Counted from the stretch's first letter, positions 24,285 through 33,482 are shown. The stretch: DNA of 64,000 nucleotides from RGIG5579 sp045541915 (GCA_045541915.1 JAZQJZ010000034.1:57512-121511); one strand, 5' to 3'. The notes: generated by a model not told the origin, from the sequence alone. Made by a program: numbers and translations.

Positions 24285-25475
24285 TTATTCCCAAAGAGAC
24301 GAGACAGCCTCCAAAAGCTGCTGATCGTCCGCGGGACAAGTCAAATATATATTGGAAGAGGTGGATTTACATTCAAGATCCGGTGCAACACCTACACTCT
24401 GAAAATCCGGAGAACTTGCCGGGAGAATGGAAAGGTTTGACAGAATAATGGCAGAACCGTCGTCCATTTCCAGAACGGTTTGTAATTTTCCTTTTCCGTA
24501 GGTGGTCTCGCCAACAAGCGTTGCAGCACCAAAATCACGAAGGGTGGCAGCAAAGGCCTCGGTGACGCCGGCAGTAGCGGAATTCATCACCACACGCATG
24601 GGAAGCAAAATGCATTCCTTGTCGCTGGTGATCTTCACTTCCTTGCCGGTCTTATCACAGGTGCGAAGGATCACACCCTCCGGCAAAAGAAGATCCAGCA
24701 TAGAGGTAACCTCCTCCAAGCTATTTCCCGTGCTGTTCCGCACATCGAAAATCAAGGCCTGAGCCCCCTCAGAAGTAAGGGTGAAGACTGCGTTAGAAAA
24801 CTCCTGAGCAGTTCCTCCCGCAATATCGAAGATCTGGATATATCCCACATTGTTTTCCAGCATCTCAAAATTCACTGTGGTGCATGTAAGCTCTTTTCTG
24901 GTCATGGTAAAATCCATTTCCAAAACCTGCGTCGCCAATTTTCTTTTCACAGAAACACAAACGTTGGTACCGGCACTGCCGGACAGAGCCTCCACAGCAC
25001 CGTAAAAGCCTAATTCAGAAACATTTTTATCGTCGATTTTGCAGAGAACATCGCCTTTTTGGAGGCCACTCTCCTTGGCAGGAGACTGGGGAAAAACTGC
25101 ATAAACAATCACTTCGCCGGTGGATTCGTTAAATGTAAAGCGAGCTCCGATCCCGGTTCCGATTCGGTTGTTTTCTTCCAAATACTGGGAGTATTCATCC
25201 GCAGACAGATACTTGCAAAACGGATCGTTCAAGGAAGAAAGAAATCCGTCCAAGAGATTTTCCTCCAGGGAGTCTTCCTCAATAGAGCCCAGAAAATGCT
25301 CCCGAATCAGAAGATCTGCCTGATAAAGCTTGGAAAAATCGGACTGGGTTTTAGTGAGCGTATCCACCTTTTGCTGATACTCTTTTTCTAAAAATGAGTA
25401 GGTAATCTGGAAGGTCAAAAGGACAGCAAACAAAATGAAGATCAATGTGGCGGAAACTGAAATCTTTTTTTTCAA
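24285..25475 (-). CDS. S41-family C-terminal processing peptidase-like protein lacking the catalytic Ser
   Basis: 396 residues: N-terminal membrane anchor (residues ~7-27), PDZ domain (about 103-190; GTGIGARF, GLQKGDVLCKIDD) and S41 core. In the family a Ser sits 25 residues before the catalytic Lys. Here Lys328 (ETTYGKGK) is present, but the Ser position is Gly303 (SATAGVTEAF). The protein may therefore be inactive as a peptidase and act as an adaptor, or use another residue. It starts at TTG behind GGAGG, lies between ftsX and the M23 gene, and is probably part of the wall-hydrolysis module. Confidence 0.85.
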   Translation of the reverse strand: MKKKISVSATLIFILFAVLLTFQITYSFLEKEYQQKVDTLTKTQSDFSKLYQADLLIREHFLGSIEEDSLEENLLDGFLSSLNDPFCKYLSADEYSQYLEENNRIGTGIGARFTFNESTGEVIVYAVFPQSPAKESGLQKGDVLCKIDDKNVSELGFYGAVEALSGSAGTNVCVSVKRKLATQVLEMDFTMTRKELTCTTVNFEMLENNVGYIQIFDIAGGTAQEFSNAVFTLTSEGAQALIFDVRNSTGNSLEEVTSMLDLLLPEGVILRTCDKTGKEVKITSDKECILLPMRVVMNSATAGVTEAFAATLRDFGAATLVGETTYGKGKLQTVLEMDDGSAIILSNLSILPASSPDFQSVGVAPDLECKSTSSNIYLTCPADDQQLLEAVSSLWE

Positions 25476-25505
25476 AGAATGCTCCTCCCGTCAAAACAAA
25501 GGAAA

Positions 25506-26420
25506 TTAGTCTTTGTTATACTTGCGCAACGAAATCAAACTGCCGATTACACCAATGCCAACACCAATGGCAGCAAAGGCAATGGCAAGATCACGAGCCA
25601 GGGAAACAAAGGGAAGAACGGTGATCAATCCGCTTCCTCCGAGAATGTTCACTGCAAATACCTTATAAATGTAATACTGCAGCGCAAAAGCAGCTCCGGA
25701 CGAGAAGGTGCCGAGAACAATACCCTCCAAAACAAAGGGGAAGGCGACAAAAAAGCCGGAGGCACCTACATAGCGCATAATGGCGACTTCTTCTCTTCGA
25801 GAGAACACGGCAAGCTTGATGGTATTCATAATAATGAAAATGGAAACCACCAAAAGCAGGATCATCAGCCATGTGAAGATCAAGGACGCAATATTCTTCA
25901 TTTCATCGATCTTTTGCGCCACTTCCCTACGATCATTGATCTTATCCACCGAGCCAAGGGTTTCTTCCTCTTCATTCATACTGTTGATCTGATAGGTGAT
26001 ATCATCTACACGAGAAGGATCGGAATAGGTGATCACAAGCTCATCCTTGCATGGGTTATCATCGTCATACATCTGGAGAATATCGCCGTAATCCCCATAA
26101 TCGTCCATCAAATTTCGAAGAACTTCATCCTTTGTGATCCATTCCACACTCTCCACGCTGGTCAAATCTTCAATTCTTTCCTTTAGGCGTTTGGTTGTGT
26201 GATCCTCCGTTTCCTTTGAAACAAACACAACGATTTTATTGTAGGTATTGATTTCCTGCAGATTATGCTCAAGATTTACCTTCAATGCCCAGGTACAACC
26301 GGTGACAAGAAGTGCAGAGGTTAATACAAACACAGTGGCAAGGCTCATTAAACTGTTGCGGATAATTCCTTGAAAAGCAAGACGGAAAAAGTATCCGACG
26401 TTATAAAATCTAAACTTCAT
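25506..26420 (-). CDS. ftsX: Cell division ABC permease FtsX
   Basis: 304 residues with the FtsX layout: a transmembrane helix near residues 22-45, a large extracellular domain (about 46-170; NKIVVFVSKETEDHTTKRL), then three transmembrane helices in the C-terminal half (MacB/FtsX domain, RREEVAIMRYVGAS). With FtsE it transmits ATP hydrolysis through the membrane to activate a wall hydrolase. The ATG at 26420 follows AAGGAGG, and the gene overlaps ftsE by 11 bp. The cognate hydrolase is probably the M23 protein downstream. Confidence 0.94.
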   Translation of the reverse strand: MKFRFYNVGYFFRLAFQGIIRNSLMSLATVFVLTSALLVTGCTWALKVNLEHNLQEINTYNKIVVFVSKETEDHTTKRLKERIEDLTSVESVEWITKDEVLRNLMDDYGDYGDILQMYDDDNPCKDELVITYSDPSRVDDITYQINSMNEEEETLGSVDKINDRREVAQKIDEMKNIASLIFTWLMILLLVVSIFIIMNTIKLAVFSRREEVAIMRYVGASGFFVAFPFVLEGIVLGTFSSGAAFALQYYIYKVFAVNILGGSGLITVLPFVSLARDLAIAFAAIGVGIGVIGSLISLRKYNKD

Positions 26421-27093
26421 CGAACATTCCTCCTTGCCGATCACTGACCACTTCGCCATCCTTAAGGGTGATGACACGCTTCTTGTAATAGTTTACAAGG
26501 TTAACATTATGGGTGATCACGATGACCGTTTTGCCAAGCTTATTGATCTTCAATAAAAGCTCCATAATTTCAATGGACATATAAGGGTCGACGTTGGCTG
26601 TAGGTTCATCGGCAATGATCACGTTGGGATTATTCACCAACGCACGGGCAAGGGCAACGCGCTGCTTTTCGCCGCCGGAGAGCTGATCCGGTTTACAGTC
26701 TCCCTTGTCCTCCAGGCCAACCAACTTCAAAAAATTTGCCACTCTTGATTTGATCACTTTTTTGGACTCGCCGATCACGTGCATGGCAAATGCAATGTTT
26801 TCACTGGCAGTCATATTGGGCAACAGACGGAAATCCTGGAACACAATTCCAATGGTGCGACGCAATTTCGGAATACGGAACCGGCTGATGCGGGAAAGGT
26901 TGAACTTATCGATGGTGATCTTACCACCGGAGGTTTTCTCCTCGCAAAGGAGAAGCTTGGTCAGGGTAGTTTTTCCGGCACCGCTGGCACCAACAACGAA
27001 GACAAACTCGCCGTCTTTGATCTCAAGATCAACGTTTTTCAAGGCTTTGGTCCCATTGGGATAAACCTTGCTTACATTGTGAAATACAATCAT
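26410..27093 (-). CDS. ftsE: Cell division ATP-binding protein FtsE
   Basis: 227 residues. Walker A GASGAGKTT at 35-43, Q-loop VFQDFRLLP, signature LSGGEKQRVALARAL, Walker B VIIADEPT and H-loop VITH. The VYPNGTKAL start and the length are typical of FtsE. It powers FtsX. It begins 37 bp after the CdaR-like regulator gene and overlaps ftsX. Confidence 0.96.
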   Translation of the reverse strand: MIVFHNVSKVYPNGTKALKNVDLEIKDGEFVFVVGASGAGKTTLTKLLLCEEKTSGGKITIDKFNLSRISRFRIPKLRRTIGIVFQDFRLLPNMTASENIAFAMHVIGESKKVIKSRVANFLKLVGLEDKGDCKPDQLSGGEKQRVALARALVNNPNVIIADEPTANVDPYMSIEIMELLLKINKLGKTVIVITHNVNLVNYYKKRVITLKDGEVVSDRQGGMFDEV

Positions 27094-27130
27094 TTATTAA
27101 AATCCTTTATTTTTTTCAAAGATCGCTGCA

Positions 27131-28216
27131 TCAGAAAAGATTGGGCTTGGAGGAGAGGTACTTTTTCACCATCAGGGCTACTTTAAAGGTGATTGCGTGC
27201 TCAAATTCACGCAGATCAAGGCCGGTAATCTTGCGAATTTTCTCCAGACGGTAAACCAGGGTATTACGGTGAACAAACAATTTTCTGGAGGTTTCGGAAA
27301 CATTGAGATTATTCTCAAAGAAGCACTGAATGGTCAAGAGGGTCTCACGATCAAGGCTCTCTAGCGCCCCCTTCTTAAATACCTCATTCAAGAACATTTC
27401 GCAGAGGGTAGTGGGAAGCTGGTAAATGAGACGGCCAATGCCCAAATTCTCATAGTTCACAACGCTTTTTTCCGTATCGAACACCTTGCCCACTTCAATG
27501 GCGGCTTGCGCTTCCTTATAGGCCCTGGCAAGGTCCTTAAGCGTAGAAACCACAGTGCCCAGACCTACGGTGACCTTCAGATAAAATTCACTCTGAATGG
27601 TATCCACAATGCTACGCGCGACCTTTTCCACCTGCTCCTTTTCCTGAGGAGTGTGCAATTCGTGAACCAGAACCACATCGCTTTCTCCCACGCTGATCAC
27701 ATGGTCGCGGTTGCGGTCAGGAAACATATTCTGGATCACATCAAGAGGGACCACGTCACCTTTATTACCGAATTTCACAAGAAATACAGCACGGTCGATT
27801 TCATTGCTGACGTGAAGCTCTTTGGATTTAACATAAATATCGCTGGGCAAAATATTATCCAGAATAATATTCTTAATAAAGCTGGATTTGTCGTACTTTT
27901 CATCGTAAAGCGCTTTGATCTGCCCCAACGAAACGCAAAGAAGATTGGAAGCGAATTTGGCAATATTGTCTTCCCCTTCCACAAAAACATAATATTCTGT
28001 TTTTCCATAGGCTCCCACAGGACGGAACAGATATCCGGCAGAAGCAAAGGCCTCACCGGTATAAAAGAGATCTTCCTTCACACCCTCGATCACCTCGCCA
28101 ATCCGATTGAGCTCACTGCAAGCAACAATGATACCATCCACATCCAGGACGCCGATCACACGATCCACAACGTCCTTCATTTGATGCACTACGCTTTGAA
28201 ACAGTCTGTTAGACAT
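27131..28216 (-). CDS. CdaR/PucR-type transcriptional regulator
   Basis: 361 residues. The N-terminal sensor part (DVDGIIVACSELNRIGE, typical of sugar-diacid-binding CdaR domains) precedes a GGDEF-like middle (LGTVVSTLKDLARAYKEAQ) and a C-terminal HTH_30 DNA-binding domain (NLNVSETSRKLFVHRNTLVYRLEKIRKITGL). The effector is unknown. It has a consensus promoter and is followed at 37 bp by ftsE, so it may be read with the division genes. Start ATG 28216 behind GGAG. Confidence 0.86.
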   Translation of the reverse strand: MSNRLFQSVVHQMKDVVDRVIGVLDVDGIIVACSELNRIGEVIEGVKEDLFYTGEAFASAGYLFRPVGAYGKTEYYVFVEGEDNIAKFASNLLCVSLGQIKALYDEKYDKSSFIKNIILDNILPSDIYVKSKELHVSNEIDRAVFLVKFGNKGDVVPLDVIQNMFPDRNRDHVISVGESDVVLVHELHTPQEKEQVEKVARSIVDTIQSEFYLKVTVGLGTVVSTLKDLARAYKEAQAAIEVGKVFDTEKSVVNYENLGIGRLIYQLPTTLCEMFLNEVFKKGALESLDRETLLTIQCFFENNLNVSETSRKLFVHRNTLVYRLEKIRKITGLDLREFEHAITFKVALMVKKYLSSKPNLF

Positions 28217-28290
28217 GATTCTTCTCCTTTGGCGGAAATATATTGCACAACTATTGTTAAAATCCACAAAACTGCGCATAAACCATAAGC

Positions 28291-28319
28291 ATTATACACA
28301 ATTACTTTTAGTTTTTCAA
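28291..28319 (-). promoter_or_regulatory. Promoter of the cdaR-like/ftsEX operon
   Basis: TTGAAA and TATAAT with a 17-bp spacer on the minus strand, 75 bp before the start codon. Confidence 0.75.
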
Positions 28320-28434
28320 GAGAAAATTATATTTTTTAACAAATTTCAATCAATTTTATTGTCTTTTTTGACCAATTAAGGAAAATGATCCGAAACTTAT
28401 GCTTCTTTTTCTTTTAAATTCCAACTTAAGAAAA

Positions 28435-28458
28435 GAAGAACAGTCGATACTGTTCTTC
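28435..28458 (-). terminator. Terminator of rsmE
   Basis: 10-bp perfect stem GAAGAACAGT / ACTGTTCTTC with a CGAT loop; T-rich on the minus-strand exit. Confidence 0.75.
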
Positions 28459-28461
28459 CCT

Positions 28462-29214
28462 TTATAACAATTCTTTTTCATACAGAAACATCGAAAGCAC
28501 TGCTTCTCCAGCCGTTTCCGTGCGCAGGATCCTCTTGCCAAGCGTGACGGTAGGGATACCGGCTTCTTCTAAAAGAGCCACTTCCCGTTGGGAGATCCCC
28601 CCCTCCGGGCCCACGAAAAAAGAGGCAGAGTGAAACTGACCGCTTGACAGGATCTGCTTTAAACTCAATTTTCCTTCCTTTTCATAGCAAGCAAAACAGG
28701 TCTGGCTTTCTTTCATGATCGGGATTGCCTTATCAAGAGAAGGCAATACATCCACCGAGACCAATTTTCCGCGGCCGCATTGCTTGGCGGCTTCCATGGC
28801 TATTTTTTCAAATCTTGCGATTTTTTTCTCATCCCTATCCCAAGTTGGAACGGAATGGTCTGTATCAACAAATACCACCCGCGAAACTCCCAATTCGGTG
28901 CACTTTTGCAAAATGGTGTCAGTTTTTTTGCCCTTTGGCATTCCTTGGAAAAGGGTAATTTCAACCGGCGACTCATTTTCGCTGGGTTTGGAAGAAATAG
29001 GAGTTAAAATCACCTGCGGATTCTTTTTACCTCCGGAGATTTCAAAAATTTTGCAACGATATTCCACACCCGTTCCGGAGCACACGGTCACCTCGTCACC
29101 GATTCTTGCCCGTAAAGAGACTGAAAGATGAAAGGCATCTTCTCCGTCAAGCAAAATCTGCTTTGGCAGTTCATCTTCTTGAGGCATCCATTCCGGCAAA
29201 AAGAATCTGGGCAT
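28462..29214 (-). CDS. rsmE: 16S rRNA m3U1498 methyltransferase
   Basis: 250 residues of the RsmE/SPOUT family. N-terminal PUA-like domain (MPRFFLPEW, GEDAFHLSVSLRARIGDEVTV), then the knotted methyltransferase domain with QKCTELGVSRVVFV, FFVGPEGGISQREV and LGKRILRTETAGEAVL, the AdoMet-binding loops. It methylates N3 of U1498 in 16S rRNA. Start ATG 29214 with AAGGAG six bases upstream. It is monocistronic between its own promoter and terminator. Confidence 0.95.
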   Translation of the reverse strand: MPRFFLPEWMPQEDELPKQILLDGEDAFHLSVSLRARIGDEVTVCSGTGVEYRCKIFEISGGKKNPQVILTPISSKPSENESPVEITLFQGMPKGKKTDTILQKCTELGVSRVVFVDTDHSVPTWDRDEKKIARFEKIAMEAAKQCGRGKLVSVDVLPSLDKAIPIMKESQTCFACYEKEGKLSLKQILSSGQFHSASFFVGPEGGISQREVALLEEAGIPTVTLGKRILRTETAGEAVLSMFLYEKELL

Positions 29215-29247
29215 ATAAATCTCCTTTCTTGCTTTCAACTATTCCCT

Positions 29248-29276
29248 ATTCTACATATGAAACATTTTTTTGTCAA
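29248..29276 (-). promoter_or_regulatory. Promoter of rsmE
   Basis: TTGACA and TAGAAT with a 17-bp spacer on the minus strand, 34 bp before the ATG. Confidence 0.7.
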
Positions 29277-29301
29277 TTCAAAAATTCCTCTCAAAATTCA
29301 G

Positions 29302-29330
29302 TTGATTCTAATGAAAATTTATGGTATGAT
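29302..29330 (+). promoter_or_regulatory. Promoter of the PLP-enzyme/gpmI unit
   Basis: TTGATT and TATGAT with a 17-bp spacer, 29 bp before the ATG. Confidence 0.65.
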
Positions 29331-29358
29331 AAGAAGAATTCATTAAATGAGGAAAAAT

Positions 29359-30624
29359 ATGTTCGAATTACGAGAAGACATAATCCGTCTGGGAATCGAA
29401 ACGGAGCAGGAACTGGCAGAGATTTATTCGAGGATCGATAAAACTGCCTTTCACAATCAAAAAAAGGTTCTGGATGCGTTTCACCATGAAAGAGTATCCA
29501 CAGAATGCTTCAACCCCACCACCGGATACGGCTATGATGACATGGGCCGTGATGTGCTGGACCGGGTATTTGCTCGCATCTTTGAAGCAGAAAGCGCTTT
29601 TGTTCGTCACAGCATTCTTTCCGGTACCCACGCCATCACCATTGCACTTTTCGGTCTTTTAAGACCAGGAGATGTGATGCTCTCCGTAACCGGAACGCCA
29701 TATGACACCTTAAAAAGTGTCATTGGACTGGCCGGCAGTGAAGGCTGCGGCAGTTTAAAGGACTTTGGAATCCGATACGAAGAAATTCCTTTGACAAAAG
29801 AATCAAAGCTGGATCATGCCGCCATTCGCGAGAGGTTGAAGCTGGGCGATGTGAAAATGGTTTACCTTCAAAAAAGCCCCGGTTACAGCACAAGATCCCC
29901 TCTTGGAAACGACGCAGTCAAGGAAGCTGTTTCGCTTGTAAAGGAAATGAACAGCTCTGCTTTTGTTGTTGTGGATAACTGCTATGCTGAATTTTGCGAG
30001 GAACACGAGCCCCCCTTTTTCGGTGCCGACCTATGTATCGGTTCTCTGATCAAAAACCCGGGTGGTGGAATGGCTGAATGCGGCGGCTATCTTGCCGGTA
30101 ACAAAAAAGCGGTGGACCTCTGTGCACAGCGCTATTCCTGCCCCGGAATCGGGCTGGAAATCGGTGCAACCCTCGGTATGACCAAATCGATTTTCAAGGG
30201 CCTTTTTTATGCCCCTCACACGGTGGCACAAGCACTGAAAACCGCGGTGTTTTCTGCTGGAGTATTTCAAAAGATGGGTTACCCTGTTATTCCCGGACCG
30301 ATGGATGCACGATTTGATATTGTTCAGCAGATCTCACTGAACAAAGGAGATCGAGTAGAGGCATTTTGCAAAGGACTACAGGGCGCTTCCCCCGTTGACG
30401 GATATGTGGTTCCCATCCCCTGGGACATGCCCGGATATCAAGATCCGGTGATTATGGCTGCCGGCGCCTTTACCCAAGGCTCCTCCATTGAGCTTTCTGC
30501 CGATGCCCCAATGCGTGCTCCTTTTACGGTTTATATGCAAGGGGGATTAACCTATGAAAGCGGGATGCTTGGAATTCTATCCGCAGCAAGCGAAGTAAAA
30601 AAAATAGAAGAAAATGAATTATGA
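29359..30624 (+). CDS. PLP-dependent methionine gamma-lyase / aluminium-resistance family protein
   Basis: 421 residues. Fold-type I PLP enzyme of the family often labelled cystathionine beta-lyase involved in aluminium resistance (COG4100). Seen: SGTHAI phosphate-binding start (about residue 89), VVVDNCYAE with cofactor Asp206, GSLIKNPGGG with Lys232 as Schiff-base Lys, and YSCPGIGLEIGA. The true substrate is unsettled. The ATG at 29359 is chosen because GAGG lies six bases upstream; a frame four codons longer lacks an SD. It abuts gpmI. Confidence 0.85.
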   Translation: MFELREDIIRLGIETEQELAEIYSRIDKTAFHNQKKVLDAFHHERVSTECFNPTTGYGYDDMGRDVLDRVFARIFEAESAFVRHSILSGTHAITIALFGLLRPGDVMLSVTGTPYDTLKSVIGLAGSEGCGSLKDFGIRYEEIPLTKESKLDHAAIRERLKLGDVKMVYLQKSPGYSTRSPLGNDAVKEAVSLVKEMNSSAFVVVDNCYAEFCEEHEPPFFGADLCIGSLIKNPGGGMAECGGYLAGNKKAVDLCAQRYSCPGIGLEIGATLGMTKSIFKGLFYAPHTVAQALKTAVFSAGVFQKMGYPVIPGPMDARFDIVQQISLNKGDRVEAFCKGLQGASPVDGYVVPIPWDMPGYQDPVIMAAGAFTQGSSIELSADAPMRAPFTVYMQGGLTYESGMLGILSAASEVKKIEENEL

Positions 30625-30644
30625 TAATGAAAGAGGAAACGAAG

Positions 30645-32288
30645 ATGGAACTGAAAGAAATGAAGAAAAAAATCGGTGTTAAGGGTCCTGTGGTTCTGCT
30701 GGTTCTGGACGGCGTTGGCTTAAATCCGAAGACCGAAGGAAACGCTGTAAAATGTGCAGATACTCCCACTCTTGACAGATTAATGGCAGACTACCCTACC
30801 CTCAGCTTGAAAGCTCACGGCACTGCTGTTGGCCTTCCTTCTGATGATGATATGGGTAACTCTGAGGTAGGTCATAACGCCCTTGGATCCGGACAAATTT
30901 TCGCGCAAGGCGCAAAGCTTGTTTCTAATTCCATTGAAAGCGGCAAGATCTATGCCGGAGAAGGCTGGCGAAAGGTAAGCGGTAATTGTAAAGAAAACGG
31001 TTCTACTCTTCACTTTTTAGGTCTTTTCTCCGACGGCAATGTACACTCTCACATTGACCATTTGAAAGCGCTGATCGCACAGGCAAAAAAAGAAGGAATC
31101 AGCAAGGTTCGAGTTCACATTCTTCTGGATGGAAGAGACGTAGCCGAAACCAGTGCTCTGGATTACGTTGAGCCCTTTGAGGCTTATCTGCAGTCTCTCA
31201 ACTGCGACGGATTCGAAGCTAAAATTGCCTCCGGCGGCGGAAGAATGAGCATTACCATGGACCGCTACGAAGCAAACTGGCAGATGGTGAAGGCCGGCTG
31301 GGACATCCACGTTTTAGGTCAGGGAAGAGGATTTTCCTCCGCAAAAGAAGCCATTGAGACCTATCGCGAGGAGCTTCATGTGATCGATCAGGATCTGCCC
31401 GGCTTTGTGATCACCGAAAACGGAAAACCGGTTGGCACCATCGAAGACGGCGACGGCGTGATCTTCTTTAATTTCCGCGGAGATCGATCCATTGAAATCT
31501 CCAAAGCATTTTGCGATGAAGAATTCGATCATTTTGACCGTGTTCGTTTCCCTAAGACGGCTTATGCCGGTATGCTGGAATACGACGGCGACCTGCACAT
31601 CCCCCCTGTTTACCTGGTAGCGCCTCCCGAAATTACCGGAACCATGGGTGAATATCTTGCCGATGCCCCCTTCCGTTCCCTGGCAGTCAGCGAAACTCAG
31701 AAATACGGTCACGTTACCTACTTCTGGAATGGCAACAAATCCGGCAAGTATAACGAAGAAAAGGAAACCTACCTTGAGATTCCCTCCGATGTGGTTCCCT
31801 TTGAGCAAAGACCCTGGATGAAATGCGCCGAAATCACCGACGTTCTTTTAGATGCCATTCGCGGCGGCGAATACAAATTCATCCGCGCCAACTTCCCCAA
31901 CGGTGATATGGTCGGTCACACCGGCAATATGAAGGCCACCAAAATCAGTATGGAAGCACTGGATCTTTGCTTGGATCGTATTCTCGCAGCTGTGGATGAA
32001 ATGGGCGGTGTTGCACTCATCACCGCTGACCACGGAAATGCGGATGAAATGTATGAAATTGACAAGAAGACCGGCGAGCCAAAGAAAAACAAGGATGGTT
32101 CCCTCAAATCCAAAACCAGCCACACCTTAAATCCTGTGCCTTGCATTTTCTATGACAATGTTACCTCCGGCGAATACACCGTAAAATCCGGAGATTTTGG
32201 TCTTTCCAACGTTGCCGCAACCACTGTTAACCTCCTTGGCTACGAAGCACCCTGTTTCTGGAACGAAAGCATGATCGAAATAAAATAA
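30645..32288 (+). CDS. gpmI: 2,3-bisphosphoglycerate-independent phosphoglycerate mutase
   Basis: 547 residues. Interconverts 3- and 2-phosphoglycerate in glycolysis with two Mn ions. Seen: VLDGVG (D22), the phosphoserine site GNSEVGH (S73), ILLDGRDV, SGGGRMSITMDRYEANW, FNFRGDRSIE, and the metal ligands NGDMVGHTGN and TADHGNADEM. The start at 30645 follows AAAGAGG; the in-frame ATG at 30621 overlaps the upstream stop and lacks an SD. The C-terminus has a Lys-rich insertion (KKTGEPKKNKDGSLKSK) seen in some Clostridia. Confidence 0.96.
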   Translation: MELKEMKKKIGVKGPVVLLVLDGVGLNPKTEGNAVKCADTPTLDRLMADYPTLSLKAHGTAVGLPSDDDMGNSEVGHNALGSGQIFAQGAKLVSNSIESGKIYAGEGWRKVSGNCKENGSTLHFLGLFSDGNVHSHIDHLKALIAQAKKEGISKVRVHILLDGRDVAETSALDYVEPFEAYLQSLNCDGFEAKIASGGGRMSITMDRYEANWQMVKAGWDIHVLGQGRGFSSAKEAIETYREELHVIDQDLPGFVITENGKPVGTIEDGDGVIFFNFRGDRSIEISKAFCDEEFDHFDRVRFPKTAYAGMLEYDGDLHIPPVYLVAPPEITGTMGEYLADAPFRSLAVSETQKYGHVTYFWNGNKSGKYNEEKETYLEIPSDVVPFEQRPWMKCAEITDVLLDAIRGGEYKFIRANFPNGDMVGHTGNMKATKISMEALDLCLDRILAAVDEMGGVALITADHGNADEMYEIDKKTGEPKKNKDGSLKSKTSHTLNPVPCIFYDNVTSGEYTVKSGDFGLSNVAATTVNLLGYEAPCFWNESMIEIK

Positions 32289-32296
32289 AAAAGTAC

Positions 32297-32330
32297 GAGC
32301 CCCTCAAGCTATGTTGAGGGGCTCTTTTTT
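32297..32330 (+). terminator. Terminator of gpmI
   Basis: 11-bp perfect stem GAGCCCCTCAA / TTGAGGGGCTC with a 6-base loop and TTTTTT. Confidence 0.92.
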
Positions 32331-32409
32331 ATTCTCTTGAGACCTGGAGGAGACACATAAAAAATACGCCAATGATCCCTCCGATCAAGACTCCAAAGAG
32401 AAAATCCAT
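32329..32409 (-). CDS. 26-residue DUF3789-like membrane peptide
   Basis: MDFLFGVLIGGIIGVFFMCL then LQVSRE: one hydrophobic helix with a GxxxGG/GxxG pattern, matching the very short DUF3789 membrane proteins of Firmicutes as I remember them. SD-like AAAGGA lies ~11 bases upstream. Its stop overlaps the T-tract of the gpmI terminator. Function unknown; too short to be sure by eye. Confidence 0.5.
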   Translation of the reverse strand: MDFLFGVLIGGIIGVFFMCLLQVSRE

Positions 32410-32459
32410 TTTATGACCAGTCCTTTGTTTTTTTATTATTGTGTCAAAAAAGAAAAGAA

Positions 32460-33425
32460 TTATTCCGACTGGTTTAAGGGGTTTTCACTCATGGCTTTTT
32501 TAATATGATCGTCATTTAAATGCGTGTAGATTTGCGTGGTATTGAGCTGTTCATGGCCAAGTATATCTTTTAGCACACGAACATCCACTTTTCCTGTACT
32601 ATACATCAAAGTAGCGGCAGTATGGCGAAGCTTATGAACCGAGTATTCTTTCTCTTCCAAGCCCGCAAGCTTTAAATACTTATAGACAAGCCACTGGACG
32701 GTTTTTACAGAAAGCCTGAGACTGTTGCGACTGACAAACAGAGCTTTTTCATCCTTGCAATGAATGCTTCTCCTCTCCGAAAGGTATTCTCGTAGCGCTT
32801 GAGTGCAAGACTGATTCAAATAAACCATACGCTGCTTGTTTCCTTTGCCTGTGACAAGTAGTTTCGTTAAATCGGAGGAAAGGTCGGAAAGAGAAATACC
32901 GGCAAGCTCTGATACTCGCATGCCACAGTTTAGAAACAAGGTCAGAATGGCGAAATCACGCTTTGCGTTTTTTCCCCCTTCCTTTTTTGCCGTTTCGAGA
33001 AGCATACGGCTCTCTTCCAGACTTAAATATTTAGGCAAAGCATGCTTTACACTTGGAGCATCAATGTCCTTTGCGGGATTTTCGGGAATGGATTTTTCCT
33101 TCACAGCTAAAAACTTAAAAAAACCTTTTATTGCAGAAAGTTTCCGCGCTCTGGAAGCATTTCCATTTTTTAAAACTGTGGCGGCATAAAGAAGATATTG
33201 ATAAATATCCTGAGAAGAAATCTTTGCAATTTCATCATCAGAAATAAAAGAAAGGCCAGCGGAAGGATCGTCACCGAGCTTTTTACGAAAGCAATAGCGA
33301 ATAAAGCCGGAAAGATCAATGCTGTATTCATAAACCGTTTTTTCACTTGCTCCTTGAATGGAAAGCTTATAAGACAAAAAACGCGCAACCGATGCCGGAA
33401 GCTCATCCATTTTAATATTCGGCAC
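32460..33425 (-). CDS. Tyrosine recombinase (XerC/XerD-like)
   Basis: 321 residues. N-terminal SAM-like core-binding domain (about 12-110), catalytic domain from ~130. The catalytic set is present: R170 (CGMRVSELAG), K194, H264 and R267 (HKLRHTA), H291 (LGHEQL) and Y300 (TTQIYTH). The length and lack of a linked excisionase suggest a chromosomal Xer-type or stand-alone integrase. Its N-terminus is closest to the Clostridial XerC/CodV-like group. GTG start at 33425 with GGGAGG before it; the longer frame is A/T spacer. Confidence 0.9.
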   Translation of the reverse strand: MPNIKMDELPASVARFLSYKLSIQGASEKTVYEYSIDLSGFIRYCFRKKLGDDPSAGLSFISDDEIAKISSQDIYQYLLYAATVLKNGNASRARKLSAIKGFFKFLAVKEKSIPENPAKDIDAPSVKHALPKYLSLEESRMLLETAKKEGGKNAKRDFAILTLFLNCGMRVSELAGISLSDLSSDLTKLLVTGKGNKQRMVYLNQSCTQALREYLSERRSIHCKDEKALFVSRNSLRLSVKTVQWLVYKYLKLAGLEEKEYSVHKLRHTAATLMYSTGKVDVRVLKDILGHEQLNTTQIYTHLNDDHIKKAMSENPLNQSE

Positions 33426-33482
33426 AACATCCCCTCCCTTCTTTTTTCTTATTATAAAGCGAAATATTTTAAAAATCAATAA

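Noticed and set aside
32460..33425. Integrase of the A+T-rich island
   Set aside because: The recombinase is 11 kb from the island, with conserved operons between; more likely an Xer-type or unrelated gene.
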